Position numbers and translations under genes: made by a program. A DNA stretch of 64,000 bases from Pseudoselenomonas ruminantium (GTDB lineage Bacteria; Bacillota; Negativicutes; Selenomonadales; Selenomonadaceae), in assembly GCA_015058655.1 (NCBI GenBank), contig SVBX01000011.1:1-64000 (forward strand), in the 5' to 3' direction. The notes under the pieces are model-generated. The model made no database searches, was not told the DNA's origin, and was given only the letters and a program-made list of their open reading frames with translations. Below, piece after piece: positions 1-10,644 of this stretch (positions are counted from its first letter, which is position 1; the number at the start of each line of letters is the position of its first letter).

Positions 1-76
1 ACCGCCGTGTACCGAACGGTACGCACGGTGGTGTGAGAGGTCGGCTGGTCAAATAATGGTCAGTCTCCTACTCGAT
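1..76 (+). mobile_element. 3' end of a group II intron (domains V and VI)
   Basis: Bases 1-32 fold as a domain V: an 8-bp lower stem (ACCGCCGT with ACGGTGGT), a GC bulge, and an upper stem GTACC/GGTAC closed by a GAAC loop. Bases 36-75 fold as a domain VI: GAGAGG pairs with CCTACTC, leaving one bulged A (position 70) as the branch-point candidate, and GGCTGGTC pairs with GGTCAGTC across an AAATAAT loop. The intron should end at about base 76 (CTCGAT). The rest of the ribozyme and any reverse-transcriptase gene would lie upstream of the window. It ends only 25 bases before the RND adaptor start codon, so it may have separated that operon from its promoter. The structure is seen directly; that the full intron exists upstream is inferred. 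Confidence 0.85.
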
Positions 77-101
77 TTGACAGGAACTGAAGGAGAATAG
101 C

Positions 102-1349
102 ATGAGCAGTGCAGGGATGGACGGGCTGAAAGCCCGTTGGCAGCATTTGAGCAGGGCCAGGTATCTTATGTTGCTGGCCTTGCTGGCAGCATTGTCTTTA
201 TATATGTATTTTGGTCATAACGGCAATTCGGAGACTAAAGGGGTAAAGGAACACAAGCCTGTGGTGGAAGTCATGACCCTGCAGCGGGGGGATATGAGCC
301 GTCATATCCTCCTTTCCGGTCAGACCGTGGCAGAGGCAGATATTTCCCTGGCTCCCAAGTACACAGGCCGGGTAGCGGAGGTGTTGGTGGATTTAGGGGA
401 CTATGTGGAAGCGGGGCAGCCCCTGTTGGTGCAGGATGTGTCGGATCTGGACATCTCCATCATGGAGAAGCAGGCGGCAGCCAGGGCCGCCGGAGCAGAT
501 GCCAGGGAGGCGGCCGCTGCCTATGATGCCAACTACATCAAGGCCCGCAACGATTATGAACTGGAAAAGAGCAGGTACGAGAGAAATGTCTATCTTTTCT
601 CCATTGGCGCCATTTCACAGGACAAGCTGGATTCTGTGAAGCAGGAGTACCTGGCCAGCAAGGCCTCCTTCGAGGTCCTGGAAAATCAGGTGGAAGGGGG
701 TGGGGCTGCTTCCATCCAGTCCAAGGCCTACACGGCAGAAAAGACAGAGCGGGGGGCAGAGGCTCTCATCCAGCAGCGGGCGGATATGGTGCTGCGGGCG
801 CCCCGCTCGGGGATTATCGGCTATCGCAAGGCGGAGCCGGGAGAGATTATCTCGGCGGGTACCAAAGTGCTGAGCCTGGTGGACAGCAGCCGCATGAAAG
901 TTGATTGCACACTCTCCGAGTCAGATGCAGCTATCCTGCAGCCGGGCATGGAAGTCACGGTGACCGTGGATGCCATGGGAGCAGAATATCCCGGGCGCAT
1001 CATTTATGTCAGCCCTGCCATGGATGAAGCGGATAAGAGCTATCAGGTGCGCATAGAGCTCTTGGGGGAGGATTTGCAGCTGAAAGCAGGGCTTTTCGCC
1101 CACACTTCCTTGGATATCCTCCAGCGAAAGGACACCTTTTTCGTGCCCAAGGAGGCGGTGCTTTCCCGCAATGGGCGCCAGCTGGTCTTTGTGCTGGATG
1201 AGGAGAACAGGGCGCATATGCGGGAAGTGCGGTTGGGACTGATAAATGATGAATCTGATGAAATTCTCTCTGGGCTTGAAGCAGGCGACAGGGTAGTTAT
1301 ATCCGGCCTTGACCGGCTGCAGCAGGGAACGGCGGTGGAAGTCATATGA
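102..1349 (+). CDS. RND efflux periplasmic adaptor (membrane fusion protein)
   Basis: Links an inner-membrane RND pump to an outer-membrane channel across the periplasm. The 415-residue product has a short cytoplasmic N-terminus and one hydrophobic anchor (about residues 21-38), with no lipobox cysteine. A first lipoyl/barrel half (GRVAEVLVDLGDYVEAGQPL, about 87-108) comes next, then an Ala/Glu-rich alpha-helical hairpin (about 120-230) and the second lipoyl half (LRAPRSGIIGYRKAEPGEII). Beta-barrel and membrane-proximal domains end the protein. The ATG is preceded by AAGGAGA. The gene overlaps the pump gene by 4 bases, so the two are co-translated. No TolC-like gene is seen here. Substrate is unknown. 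Confidence 0.93.
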   Translation: MSSAGMDGLKARWQHLSRARYLMLLALLAALSLYMYFGHNGNSETKGVKEHKPVVEVMTLQRGDMSRHILLSGQTVAEADISLAPKYTGRVAEVLVDLGDYVEAGQPLLVQDVSDLDISIMEKQAAARAAGADAREAAAAYDANYIKARNDYELEKSRYERNVYLFSIGAISQDKLDSVKQEYLASKASFEVLENQVEGGGAASIQSKAYTAEKTERGAEALIQQRADMVLRAPRSGIIGYRKAEPGEIISAGTKVLSLVDSSRMKVDCTLSESDAAILQPGMEVTVTVDAMGAEYPGRIIYVSPAMDEADKSYQVRIELLGEDLQLKAGLFAHTSLDILQRKDTFFVPKEAVLSRNGRQLVFVLDEENRAHMREVRLGLINDESDEILSGLEAGDRVVISGLDRLQQGTAVEVI

Positions 1350-4300
1350 ATATCACCCGTTTTTCCATAGAGCGGCCCGTGGGCATTTCCATGATCGTGG
1401 CCTTCTTCGTGGTGCTGGGCCTATACAGCTACTACCGCATCGGGGTAGAACTGCTGCCGGATATCAACACCCCTTATGTCACCGTGAGGGTGAAGTATCC
1501 GGGAGCCAGCGCCGAGTCCGTGGAGCAGGAGGTGGTGCGTCCCATTGAGGATGCCCTGTCCTCTGTGTCCAATGTGAAGAAGATCACTTCCACTGCCAGC
1601 TATGAGCAGGCTCGCATTGGTTTGGAACTGGATTTCAAGGCAGATGCAGACCTGGCGGCCATAGAGGCCACCAAGAAGGTAGATGCAATCAAGAACAGGC
1701 TCCCAGATGAGGCGGACTCTCCTGTAGTCATCAAGCGTGACATCAACGCCAAGCCCATCGTGGAGCTGGCAGTGCTGTCCCCTTATGGCCTGGCAGATAC
1801 CTACTCCCAGACAGAGAATGTCTTTCAGGAGGTGCTGCAGCAGGCCGGAGGCGTGTCGGAAGTAGAACTGCATGGTGGCCGGGACAAGGAAGTGGCGGTG
1901 GAGGTAGACAGGGACAAGATGGCTGCCTACGGCCTGAGCCTTGACCGCATCGCTTCTGCCTTGAAAAAGGAAAATCAGCTGCTGCCTTCAGGTTCTGTCT
2001 ACACAGACAGCACCCAGGCAGATGTGCGCCTTATTGCCCAGTACAGGGAAGTGGCGGAAATCGAAAAGGTGCAGGTGACGAACGCTGCCGGGGCCAAAGT
2101 GCCCCTGACTTCTGTGGCAACGGTCAGGGAGCAGTCGGCCAGGAGCTCCCGCTATGGCAGGCTCAACGGTCAGGAAGCCATCAATGTGCTGGTCTACAAG
2201 AATAGCGATGCCAATGTGGTGGAAACCACCAAAAACATCCAGGAGAAGCTGGAACGGCTGCAAAGGGATTATCCTGAATATGAATTCGTCACCGTTTCCA
2301 GCGATGCGACCTATGTGGAAACCTCCCTGCACAATACGGTCATGACTTTGGTAGAGGGGCTCATCACCACGGGGCTGGTGCTCTTTTTCTTCCTGCGGGG
2401 CTGGCGCTCCACGGCGGCGGTGATGATTGCTCTGCCCACCTCCCTGGTGGCCACTTTCTTTGTCATGTATGTCGCCGGTTTCACCTTCAATATGATGTCC
2501 ATCATGGGCATGACCCTCTGCATAGGCATCCTGGTGGATGATGCCATCGTAGTGCTGGAAAACATCATCAGGCATCTGGGGCTGGGGGAAGGCCCTCGGG
2601 AGGCGGCGGAAAAGGGCCGCATGGAAATAGGCATGGCGGCAGTGGCCATCACCCTCTGCGATGCGGCAGTCTTTATGCCCATAGCTTTTATGGAGGGCAT
2701 GACGGGCCAGTATTTCCGCCAGTTTGGCCTTACCATTGTCTTTGCCGGAGCCTTCTCCCTCTTTGTGTCTTTCACCCTTACGCCCATGCTGGCAGCAAGG
2801 TTTTACCGCCAGGGCTACAAGCCAGATGACAGGCCGCTCTGGCGCTTCATGGACAGATTGGAGAAGAGGGCGCAGGCTCGCTATGAGGGCATGCTCCTGT
2901 GGAGCCTGGGCAACAGGAAGAAGCTTCTGCTGAGCATATTGGCTGCCTTCCTGGGCGTGATGGCTTTGGTGCCCTTGGGGGCGGTGGGCTCTGAGTTCAT
3001 GCCCCGCACCGATGAATCTTCCTTTGTGGTGAGCATACAGGCTCCCGTGGGTTCCTCGGCAGAGGAAACTGACAAAGTGGCCCGCAGGGTGGAGGAGAAA
3101 CTGGCGGAAATGCCGGAAGTGAAATACTACATGACCCATGTGGGCGGCTCTGCGGCCTATGAGGGCAGGATCATGGTGCAGCTCTTCGACCAGCGTGATC
3201 GCAGCCGATCCGTGTGGCAGGTGGCAGATGAGGTGCGCGCCCTTGCTGCCGGCATTCACGAAGCTGAGGTGCGGGTGGCAGAGTCCCAGACCAATGTGGC
3301 GGGAAATTCCGGCAGAGGTCCCAGGGGGGGCGCCGGTGCCCTGCAACTGGAGCTGCGCAGCAACCACAGCGATGCTCTGGAGGAGGCCACGGAAAAGACC
3401 ATGGCCATCCTGTCCGGCATAGATGGCCTGACCGATGTGAACAGCACTTACCAGGAAGGCATGCCGGAGCTGCAGCTCCGGGTGGACAGAGAAAAGCTCA
3501 AGACCTACGGCACTTCTTTGGGAGAGGTGGAGACAGCCTTTGAGTCCGCCATTTCCGGACTTTCTGCCGGGGAACTGAAAAATGACCGGCTCAATGGCGG
3601 CAGGGATACGGATATCAAGGTGCGCTTCCGGGGGGCAGATGGCTACAAGGCTTCTGATGTGGCCAGAATCCCCATTATTTCCTCAGGCAGGCTCATTTAT
3701 CTGGGAGATGTGGCTGAGATAAGAAGCGGACGCGGCCCTGTCACCATCCGGCGTGTGGACAAGCAGCGTTCCAGCGCCATAGGCGCCAACCTCAGCGGCA
3801 GGCCCATAGGCGAGGCGGTGAAAGAAGTGAAGCAAGCCCTGGCGAAAGCCGATCTGGGTGAGGGAATCACCTACAAGTTCAGGGGACAGGCTGACAGGAT
3901 GGACGAGGCCTTCTGGGAACTGCTGTCAGCCTTGCTGCTGGCCCTGGTGCTTATCTACATGTTGCTGGCTGTGCTCTACGAATCAACCATCACTCCCTTC
4001 ATCCGCATGTTCTCCCTGCCTCTGGGGCTGATAGGCTCCATCCTGATGCTGTTCCTCACCCGCAATACCCTGAATCTTTACTCCCTTATCGGTATTCTGG
4101 TGATGGACGGAATCGTGGCCAAAAACGGCACTTTGCTTATCGACTACACCCTGACCCTCATGGAGCGAGGGAAAAGCGCTTTGGAAGCTGTCGTGGAGGC
4201 AGGCCGCGTGCGCCTGCGTCCCATCATGATGACCACCATCACCATGATGGCCGGCATGCTGCCCACAGCCCTTTCACTCACCGCCGGCAGCGAGGCCCGC

Positions 4301-4405
4301 TCCTCCATGGCCTGGGTGATCATCGGCGGGCTGCTGACCTCCACGGTATTTACCCTGCTGGTCATTCCCATCATCTTCTTGTTCTTCTATGAAAGGAAAA
4401 GCTGA
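1346..4405 (+). CDS. RND-family multidrug efflux permease (AcrB/HAE1-like)
   Basis: Inner-membrane proton antiporter forming the trimeric engine of a tripartite efflux pump. At 1019 residues it is the usual size. It shows the RND plan: one N-terminal membrane helix, a large periplasmic loop (about 35-335), six helices, a second periplasmic loop (about 560-860) and the last helices. TM4 carries the paired aspartates of the proton relay (GILVDDAIVVLENI, about 390-405). TM10 has the matching lysine (MDGIVAKNGTLLIDY). It overlaps the adaptor gene and is followed by a strong terminator, so the unit is a two-gene operon. Its presence argues for an outer membrane. The substrate cannot be read from sequence. 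Confidence 0.95.
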   Translation: MNITRFSIERPVGISMIVAFFVVLGLYSYYRIGVELLPDINTPYVTVRVKYPGASAESVEQEVVRPIEDALSSVSNVKKITSTASYEQARIGLELDFKADADLAAIEATKKVDAIKNRLPDEADSPVVIKRDINAKPIVELAVLSPYGLADTYSQTENVFQEVLQQAGGVSEVELHGGRDKEVAVEVDRDKMAAYGLSLDRIASALKKENQLLPSGSVYTDSTQADVRLIAQYREVAEIEKVQVTNAAGAKVPLTSVATVREQSARSSRYGRLNGQEAINVLVYKNSDANVVETTKNIQEKLERLQRDYPEYEFVTVSSDATYVETSLHNTVMTLVEGLITTGLVLFFFLRGWRSTAAVMIALPTSLVATFFVMYVAGFTFNMMSIMGMTLCIGILVDDAIVVLENIIRHLGLGEGPREAAEKGRMEIGMAAVAITLCDAAVFMPIAFMEGMTGQYFRQFGLTIVFAGAFSLFVSFTLTPMLAARFYRQGYKPDDRPLWRFMDRLEKRAQARYEGMLLWSLGNRKKLLLSILAAFLGVMALVPLGAVGSEFMPRTDESSFVVSIQAPVGSSAEETDKVARRVEEKLAEMPEVKYYMTHVGGSAAYEGRIMVQLFDQRDRSRSVWQVADEVRALAAGIHEAEVRVAESQTNVAGNSGRGPRGGAGALQLELRSNHSDALEEATEKTMAILSGIDGLTDVNSTYQEGMPELQLRVDREKLKTYGTSLGEVETAFESAISGLSAGELKNDRLNGGRDTDIKVRFRGADGYKASDVARIPIISSGRLIYLGDVAEIRSGRGPVTIRRVDKQRSSAIGANLSGRPIGEAVKEVKQALAKADLGEGITYKFRGQADRMDEAFWELLSALLLALVLIYMLLAVLYESTITPFIRMFSLPLGLIGSILMLFLTRNTLNLYSLIGILVMDGIVAKNGTLLIDYTLTLMERGKSALEAVVEAGRVRLRPIMMTTITMMAGMLPTALSLTAGSEARSSMAWVIIGGLLTSTVFTLLVIPIIFLFFYERKS

Positions 4406-4410
4406 AGGGA

Positions 4411-4446
4411 TTTTCCCTGCCATAGCTTGGCAGGGAAAATTTTTTT
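4411..4446 (+). terminator. Intrinsic terminator of the RND operon
   Basis: A perfect 12-bp stem (TTTTCCCTGCCA at 4411-4422 with its complement at 4428-4439) with a 5-base loop, followed directly by seven T residues. It starts 6 bases after the pump stop codon. Confidence 0.93.
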
Positions 4447-4629
4447 GAAGAAATTTCGTTTTTCACTACCCTTTTTTCCTGGCGGCGGGATATAAAGGAC
4501 AAAGAAGCAAAGCAAAGCGGAAACTCTAATGCCGGAGAGAACTTGCTGGCAGGAAATGCGGTATGTGATGTGGAATAATTAAAACAGGAATCGAAAGTTT
4601 TGATTTCTGATGGAAAGGTGGTAATTGAA

Positions 4630-4956
4630 ATGATTGATAAGATGAAACTTGCGAGCAGAGTCCTCGATGACGAGCAGCTGGAAAATGTGGCAGGAGGCAA
4701 CCGCCTGGAGACTTTTGCTGATGGGAATATCCTGTCAAAGCTGGGACTGATTTCCCAGAATGACGCCTTGTCGTGCGCTCCTGTGAGAGATAAGATCAAG
4801 TCCTTCGGTTACAAGTATGATGACCACGGCGGTCTTAACGATAACCAATACTTTGACAAGAATGGCAACAGCGTGAGCCGCAAGGAGTTCTGGAAGGGCT
4901 TTGCTGCAGACCACCCGGAACTGATGAAGGGCAAGGATATCAACGCCTGGCTCTGA
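4630..4956 (+). CDS. Small secreted-peptide precursor with a double-glycine-type leader
   Basis: A 108-residue product. The ATG at 4630 is preferred over the in-frame TTG at 4600 because AAAGGTGG lies at the right distance before it. The N-terminus (MIDKMKLASRVLDDEQLENVAGG) matches the bacteriocin/Nif11-like leader pattern: an acidic amphipathic helix with a conserved Leu-Glu pair, ending in Gly-Gly about 23 residues in, where a PCAT-type ABC transporter would cleave. The rest is hydrophilic with one cysteine and has an acidic stretch (KYDDHGGLNDNQYFDKNGN) resembling a Ca-binding loop. No peptidase transporter or modification enzyme is nearby, so it is an orphan here. Processing and function are inferred from the leader alone. 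Confidence 0.6.
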   Translation: MIDKMKLASRVLDDEQLENVAGGNRLETFADGNILSKLGLISQNDALSCAPVRDKIKSFGYKYDDHGGLNDNQYFDKNGNSVSRKEFWKGFAADHPELMKGKDINAWL

Positions 4957-4990
4957 AGGCCTTGACTGAGGCGGAGCTGGGGGGGATTAG

Positions 4991-5272
4991 AGAATTAACA
5001 GCCAGAGCGCTGCTGCCTTTGGCAAGACCTTTTATGATAATGCCGCCGTTACCATGGCAAAGTGGCAGAAAATCCACGGAGGCCTGCTGGCAAAGCATGA
5101 GGTCGACCGCCGCATGAGCTACAGCACATCGCAGAAGCTTCAGTCTGACAAAGTGCAGGAATACAGACAAGCAGAGGTTGCGGAGCCAACTTGCCTGTTT
5201 GGTTATCTTGAATCTCCCGCCCCTGGCAATCGCCTCGGGGGCGGGAGATTTATTTTGGAGAAAGCTGGATGA
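4991..5272 (+). pseudogene. Possible degenerate coding remnant
   Basis: This frame is open from just after a TAG at 4988-4990 to a TGA at 5270-5272. It reads like protein for the first 70 residues (AFGKTFYDNAAVTMAKWQ, then KHEVDRRMSYSTSQKLQSDK). It has no good start codon or ribosome site, and its last third lies over a perfect terminator hairpin. It may be the tail of a second small peptide gene downstream of the double-glycine precursor, broken or overrun. It could also be a chance open frame. I do not recognise the sequence. Confidence 0.22.
5211..5256 (+). terminator. Intrinsic terminator before the ribosomal superoperon
   Basis: A perfect 13-bp GC-rich stem (AATCTCCCGCCCC at 5211-5223 with its complement at 5238-5250) with a 14-base loop, followed by TATTTT. 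It closes transcription from the small-peptide region. Confidence 0.88.
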
Positions 5273-5447
5273 TATTTTTATGAAAGAAAAAAATTATTTG
5301 AGGTCGCATCTTCCTGTTTTGGCCTGTTTTCCTTGCATACAAAGGGCAAAATGGTCTTTTTTGAGGAAACAATAAGCAATTTTTGTCCTGTTTTTTCATT
5401 ATGATACGCTAGATAGCGTGGACACAAAAAACTTTGAAAATAAAGTG

Positions 5448-5476
5448 TTGACAAGGATTTTAGTGGATGCTAATAT
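5448..5476 (+). promoter_or_regulatory. Sigma-A-type promoter of the ribosomal superoperon
   Basis: A consensus -35 TTGACA (5448-5453), a 17-base spacer, and -10 TAATAT (5471-5476). The next coding start is the L7Ae-like gene at 5529. The 190 bases between the preceding terminator and this box are AT-rich; nothing else is recognised in them. Confidence 0.9.
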
Positions 5477-5528
5477 ATAGAAGTGCTCCGGGAGGGGCGC
5501 AGGAAAAGTGTACAGGGGAGTGCAAACG

Positions 5529-5774
5529 ATGAATCTGGAAACACTTAAAGATGCCAAGAAAGTGATCGGCCTCAAGCAGGTCACCAAGGCCGTGAAACGC
5601 CACAGCGCAGGGCGAGTCCTGCTGGCAGATGATGCAGATGAACGCATCACGGAGCCGCTGAAGGAACTCTGCAGGGCGGAAGGGGTGGAGGTCCTGGAGA
5701 CAGAATCCATGAAAGCCCTGGGGCAAGCCTGCGGCATCGAGGTTGGCGCGGCAACTATCGCCGTGCTGAAGTAA
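5529..5774 (+). CDS. L7Ae/L30e/S12e-family ribosomal-associated protein (YbxF/RplGB-like)
   Basis: An 81-residue K-turn RNA-binding protein of the family placed before rpsL in many Firmicutes. It has the family features AKKVIGLKQVTKAVKRHSAGRV near the N-terminus, then the LLADDADERITEPLKELC strand-helix and a C-terminal GQACGIEVGAATIAVLK. The ATG at 5529 follows GGGGAG; an in-frame GTG at 5508 lacks a good site. It is the first gene of the superoperon. Its partner RNA in the cell is uncertain: in relatives it binds K-turns in ribosomal or regulatory RNA. Confidence 0.85.
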   Translation: MNLETLKDAKKVIGLKQVTKAVKRHSAGRVLLADDADERITEPLKELCRAEGVEVLETESMKALGQACGIEVGAATIAVLK

Positions 5775-5852
5775 GCTTATTTGTTAATAAGCGGTGTAAA
5801 AGCTGCTTATGATAAATAATAAATTTTCAATATGAAGGAAGGAGGTGCATGT

Positions 5853-6230
5853 ATGCCAACTATCAACCAGTTAGTTCGTAAGAGCAGGAAGAGCATGCAG
5901 GAGAAGTCCAAAGCACCAGCACTGAAGAATTGCCCGCAGAAGCGCGGCGTCTGCACTCGTGTTTATACCAGCACGCCGAAGAAGCCGAACTCTGCACTGC
6001 GTAAGGTGGCTCGTGTTCGCCTGACGAACAGCATCGAGGTCACTGCATACATTCCGGGCATTGGTCATAATCTCCAGGAGCACAGCGTTGTTCTGATTCG
6101 TGGCGGCCGTGTTAAGGATCTGCCGGGCGTTCGTTACCACATCATTCGTGGTTCCCTCGATACTGCAGGCGTGCAGGATCGTGGTCAGGCCCGCAGCAAG
6201 TACGGCGCTAAGAAAGCGAAGAAGAAGTAA
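5853..6230 (+). CDS. rpsL: 30S ribosomal protein S12
   Basis: A 125-residue decoding-centre protein. The two loops that contact the A site are intact: [11 protein letters not shown] (about 40-50) and [13 protein letters not shown] (about 83-95). Both loops carry the wild-type lysines whose mutation gives streptomycin resistance in other bacteria. GGAGGTG precedes the ATG at 5853, which is preferred over the in-frame ATG at 5832. First of the classic rpsL-rpsG-fusA-tuf string. Confidence 0.98.
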   Translation: MPTINQLVRKSRKSMQEKSKAPALKNCPQKRGVCTRVYTSTPKKPNSALRKVARVRLTNSIEVTAYIPGIGHNLQEHSVVLIRGGRVKDLPGVRYHIIRGSLDTAGVQDRGQARSKYGAKKAKKK

Positions 6231-6257
6231 GCTGATTGCTTAAAAAGATTATGATAA

Positions 6258-6740
<483 letters not shown>

Positions 6741-6782
6741 TTCCGTAAGACCGTTTCTATTATATAAGGAGAGAAATAAAAA

Positions 6783-8861
6783 GTGGCAAGAGAGTTTTCC
6801 CTTGAAAAAACTCGTAATATCGGTATCATGGCTCACATCGATGCTGGTAAGACGACTACCACGGAGCGTATCCTCTTCTACACTGGTGTAAACCACAAGA
6901 TCGGTGAGGTTCATGATGGCGCAGCTACCATGGACTGGATGGTTCAGGAGCAGGAGCGCGGTATCACCATTACTTCCGCTGCTACCACCTGCCATTGGAA
7001 GAACCATCGTATCAACATCATTGATACGCCGGGCCACGTGGATTTCACCGTAGAGGTTGAGCGTTCCCTGCGTGTCCTTGACGGCGCTGTGGCAGTGCTG
7101 ACTGCCCGCGGCGGTGTTGAGCCCCAGACTGAGACTGTTTGGCGTCAGGCTGAGAAGTACCGGGTTCCTCGCATGGCTTATGTCAACAAGATGGATATCA
7201 CTGGTGCAGACTTCTTCAATGTCATCAAGATGATGGAGGAGCGCCTCAATGCCAATGCAGTCGCTATCCAGTTGCCTATCGGCGCTGAGGATAACTTCCA
7301 GGGCATCGTCGATCTCGTGAAGATGGAAGCCATCGTTTATGAAGACGATCTTGGCAAAGTCGCGGATGAGGTTGCCATTCCCGATGACATGAAGGATATG
7401 GCTGAAGAATATCGCGAGAAGCTGCTGGAGGCTTGCTCCGAGCAGGATGACGAGTTCATGGAGAAGTACCTCGGCGGTGAGGACATCACCGAAGAGGATA
7501 TCAAGAAGGTCATCCGCAAGGCTACCGTTTCCTGCAACATGGTGCCTGTGGTCTGCGGCACTTCTTATCGCAACAAGGGCGTGCAGCCCCTGCTGGATGC
7601 AGTGGTTGATTACATGCCTGCTCCGACGGATATCCCGCCCATCAAGGGCGTGAATCCTGACAGCGGCGAGGAAGACCATCGTCCTTCCAGCGACGAGGCG
7701 CCTTTCTCCGCTCTGGCTTTCAAGATCATGACCGATCCTTATGTCGGTAAGCTGGCATTCTTCCGTGTATACTCCGGTATCCTCGAATCCGGCTCCTATG
7801 TGTATAACTCCACTAAGGGCAAGAAAGAGCGTATCGGCCGTATCCTCCAGATGCACGCCAACAACCGCAAGGAAATCGATAAGGTTTACAGCGGCGATAT
7901 CGCTGCTGCTGTGGGCCTCAAGGATACCACCACTGGTGATACCCTTTGCGATGAGAACAATCAGATCATCCTCGAATCCATGGTCTTCCCGGATCCGGTT
8001 ATCTCCGTTGCGGTTGAGCCGGCCACCAAGAATGACCAGGAGAAGATGGGCGTAGCTCTCCAGAAGTTGGCAGAAGAGGATCCGACCTTCCGGGTCCACA
8101 CTGATCAGGAAACCGGTCAGTGCATCATCTCCGGCATGGGCGAGCTGCACCTGCAGATTATCGTTGACCGCATGCTCCGCGAATTCAAAGTGGACTGCAA
8201 GGTCGGCGAGCCCCAGGTTGCTTATCGCGAGACCATCCGCAAGACCGTCGAGGCAGAAGGCAAGTTCGTCCGCCAGTCCGGTGGTCATGGCCAGTATGGT
8301 CACTGCTGGCTCAAGCTGGAGCCCCAGGAAGCTGGCGCAGGCTTCAGCTTCGAGAATAAGGTCGTGGGCGGTGCTATTCCCAAGGAATTCATCAAGCCCA
8401 TCGAGGAAGGTGTCAAGCAGGCTATGGAGTCTGGTGTCGTAGCCGGTTATCCGGTGGTCGATGTCAAGGCCACGGTCTACGATGGTTCCTTCCATGAGGT
8501 CGACTCTTCTGAGGCTGCGTTCAAGATTGCTGGTTCCATGGCATTCAAGAACGGCGCCGAGAAGGCCAACCCGGTTCTCCTCGAGCCGTATGTTAAGGTT
8601 GAGGTCATCGTTCCTGAGGATTACATGGGCGATGTCATCGGCGATCTTAACTCCCGCCGTGGCCGCATCGACGGCATGGAGCCGCGCAATGGTGCACAGG
8701 TCATCAATGCGTTCGTTCCTCTGTCCGAGATGTTCGGTTACTCGACGGATCTGCGTTCCAAGACACAGGGTCGCGGGAACTACTCCATGGAGGTTTCCTA
8801 CTATGATGAGGTTCCTAAGAATATAGCCGACGCTGTTACTGCCAAGAATAAGGGCGAATAA
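6783..8861 (+). CDS. fusA: Elongation factor G
   Basis: A 692-residue translocation GTPase that also works with RRF in ribosome recycling. The G motifs are clear: P-loop AHIDAGKTT (about 17-25), DTPGHVDF (about 81-88) and NKMD (about 135-138). Domains II to V follow, including the domain IV region ([14 protein letters not shown]) and the C-terminal [16 protein letters not shown]. Start is GTG after AAGGAGAG. Only one EF-G is present in this window. Confidence 0.98.
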   Translation: MAREFSLEKTRNIGIMAHIDAGKTTTTERILFYTGVNHKIGEVHDGAATMDWMVQEQERGITITSAATTCHWKNHRINIIDTPGHVDFTVEVERSLRVLDGAVAVLTARGGVEPQTETVWRQAEKYRVPRMAYVNKMDITGADFFNVIKMMEERLNANAVAIQLPIGAEDNFQGIVDLVKMEAIVYEDDLGKVADEVAIPDDMKDMAEEYREKLLEACSEQDDEFMEKYLGGEDITEEDIKKVIRKATVSCNMVPVVCGTSYRNKGVQPLLDAVVDYMPAPTDIPPIKGVNPDSGEEDHRPSSDEAPFSALAFKIMTDPYVGKLAFFRVYSGILESGSYVYNSTKGKKERIGRILQMHANNRKEIDKVYSGDIAAAVGLKDTTTGDTLCDENNQIILESMVFPDPVISVAVEPATKNDQEKMGVALQKLAEEDPTFRVHTDQETGQCIISGMGELHLQIIVDRMLREFKVDCKVGEPQVAYRETIRKTVEAEGKFVRQSGGHGQYGHCWLKLEPQEAGAGFSFENKVVGGAIPKEFIKPIEEGVKQAMESGVVAGYPVVDVKATVYDGSFHEVDSSEAAFKIAGSMAFKNGAEKANPVLLEPYVKVEVIVPEDYMGDVIGDLNSRRGRIDGMEPRNGAQVINAFVPLSEMFGYSTDLRSKTQGRGNYSMEVSYYDEVPKNIADAVTAKNKGE

Positions 8862-8876
8862 GGGAGGAAAAAATCA

Positions 8877-10064
<1,188 letters not shown>

Positions 10065-10312
10065 GTTTTAACGACAGTCAAATCCTTTGATAAGAGCGGC
10101 GCTCGCGTCGCTCTTATTTCAAGGGTTAAATTAAACAGGTACACCCCCATGCGATGACGTGGCAGATGGCTTGGCCTGGTTCCAAGGGAACTGCTACGGA
10201 GAAATGTTTGGGCCATGGGGATGTCCTGTCCATGCAGGGCCGAAAGGCTTTCAGCCTTGCATGGACAGGACATCTTCATTGCAAGAGCCTGGACGATAAG
10301 GAGGAAAATACA
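10065..10312 (+). promoter_or_regulatory. Structured tuf-rpsJ intergenic leader
   Basis: This gap contains three foldable units. The first is AAGAGCGGCG/CGTCGCTCTT (10092-10101 with 10106-10115, loop CTCG), extended by CCTT/AAGG. The second is small: CTTGG/CCAAG inside GCAG/CTGC, around 10162-10193. The third is the 21-bp hairpin listed separately. None is followed by a U-tract, so they are poor intrinsic terminators. The position just upstream of S10 suits an L4-type autoregulatory leader or RNA-processing sites. That role is inferred; no consensus promoter was found in the gap. Confidence 0.5.
10220..10274 (+). repeat. 21-bp near-perfect hairpin before rpsJ
   Basis: 10220-10240 pairs with 10254-10274 over 21 bp with a single G-U. 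The 13-base loop itself holds a GAAAG/CTTTC mini-stem. No T-run follows, and the rpsJ ribosome site (AAGGAGG) lies about 24 bases downstream. It may be a processing site, a leader stem or a palindromic insertion. Confidence 0.7.
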
Positions 10313-10624
10313 TTGTCTAAGCAACAGAAAATCAGAATCCGTTTGAAGGCTTATGATCATAAAGCCCTCGATCAGAGTGCAGTAAAGATTGTGGATACTG
10401 CAAAGAAGACCGGCGCTATGGTGTCCGGCCCGATTCCCCTCCCGACGGAGAAGAACATCTACACGATTCTGCGTTCCCCGCATGTCAACAAGGACTCCCG
10501 TGAGCAGTTCGAGATGCGCACCCACAAGCGCCTTATTGACATCCTGCAGCCGACCAACAAGACTGTTGATGCGCTCATGCGTCTCGACCTTCCGGCTGGC
10601 GTGGACATTGAAATCAAACTTTAA
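10313..10624 (+). CDS. rpsJ: 30S ribosomal protein S10
   Basis: 103 residues, first gene of the S10 cluster. S10 is in the 30S head and, with NusB, forms part of transcription antitermination complexes. The start is a TTG at 10313 behind AAGGAGG: the protein then begins [17 protein letters not shown], as in the family. Upstream ATGs in the same frame would add about 53 residues of non-conserved sequence across the hairpins. [20 protein letters not shown] and the C-terminal [11 protein letters not shown] are typical. Confidence 0.97.
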   Translation: MSKQQKIRIRLKAYDHKALDQSAVKIVDTAKKTGAMVSGPIPLPTEKNIYTILRSPHVNKDSREQFEMRTHKRLIDILQPTNKTVDALMRLDLPAGVDIEIKL

Positions 10625-10644
10625 TCCCAGGGGAGGTGGAATGA

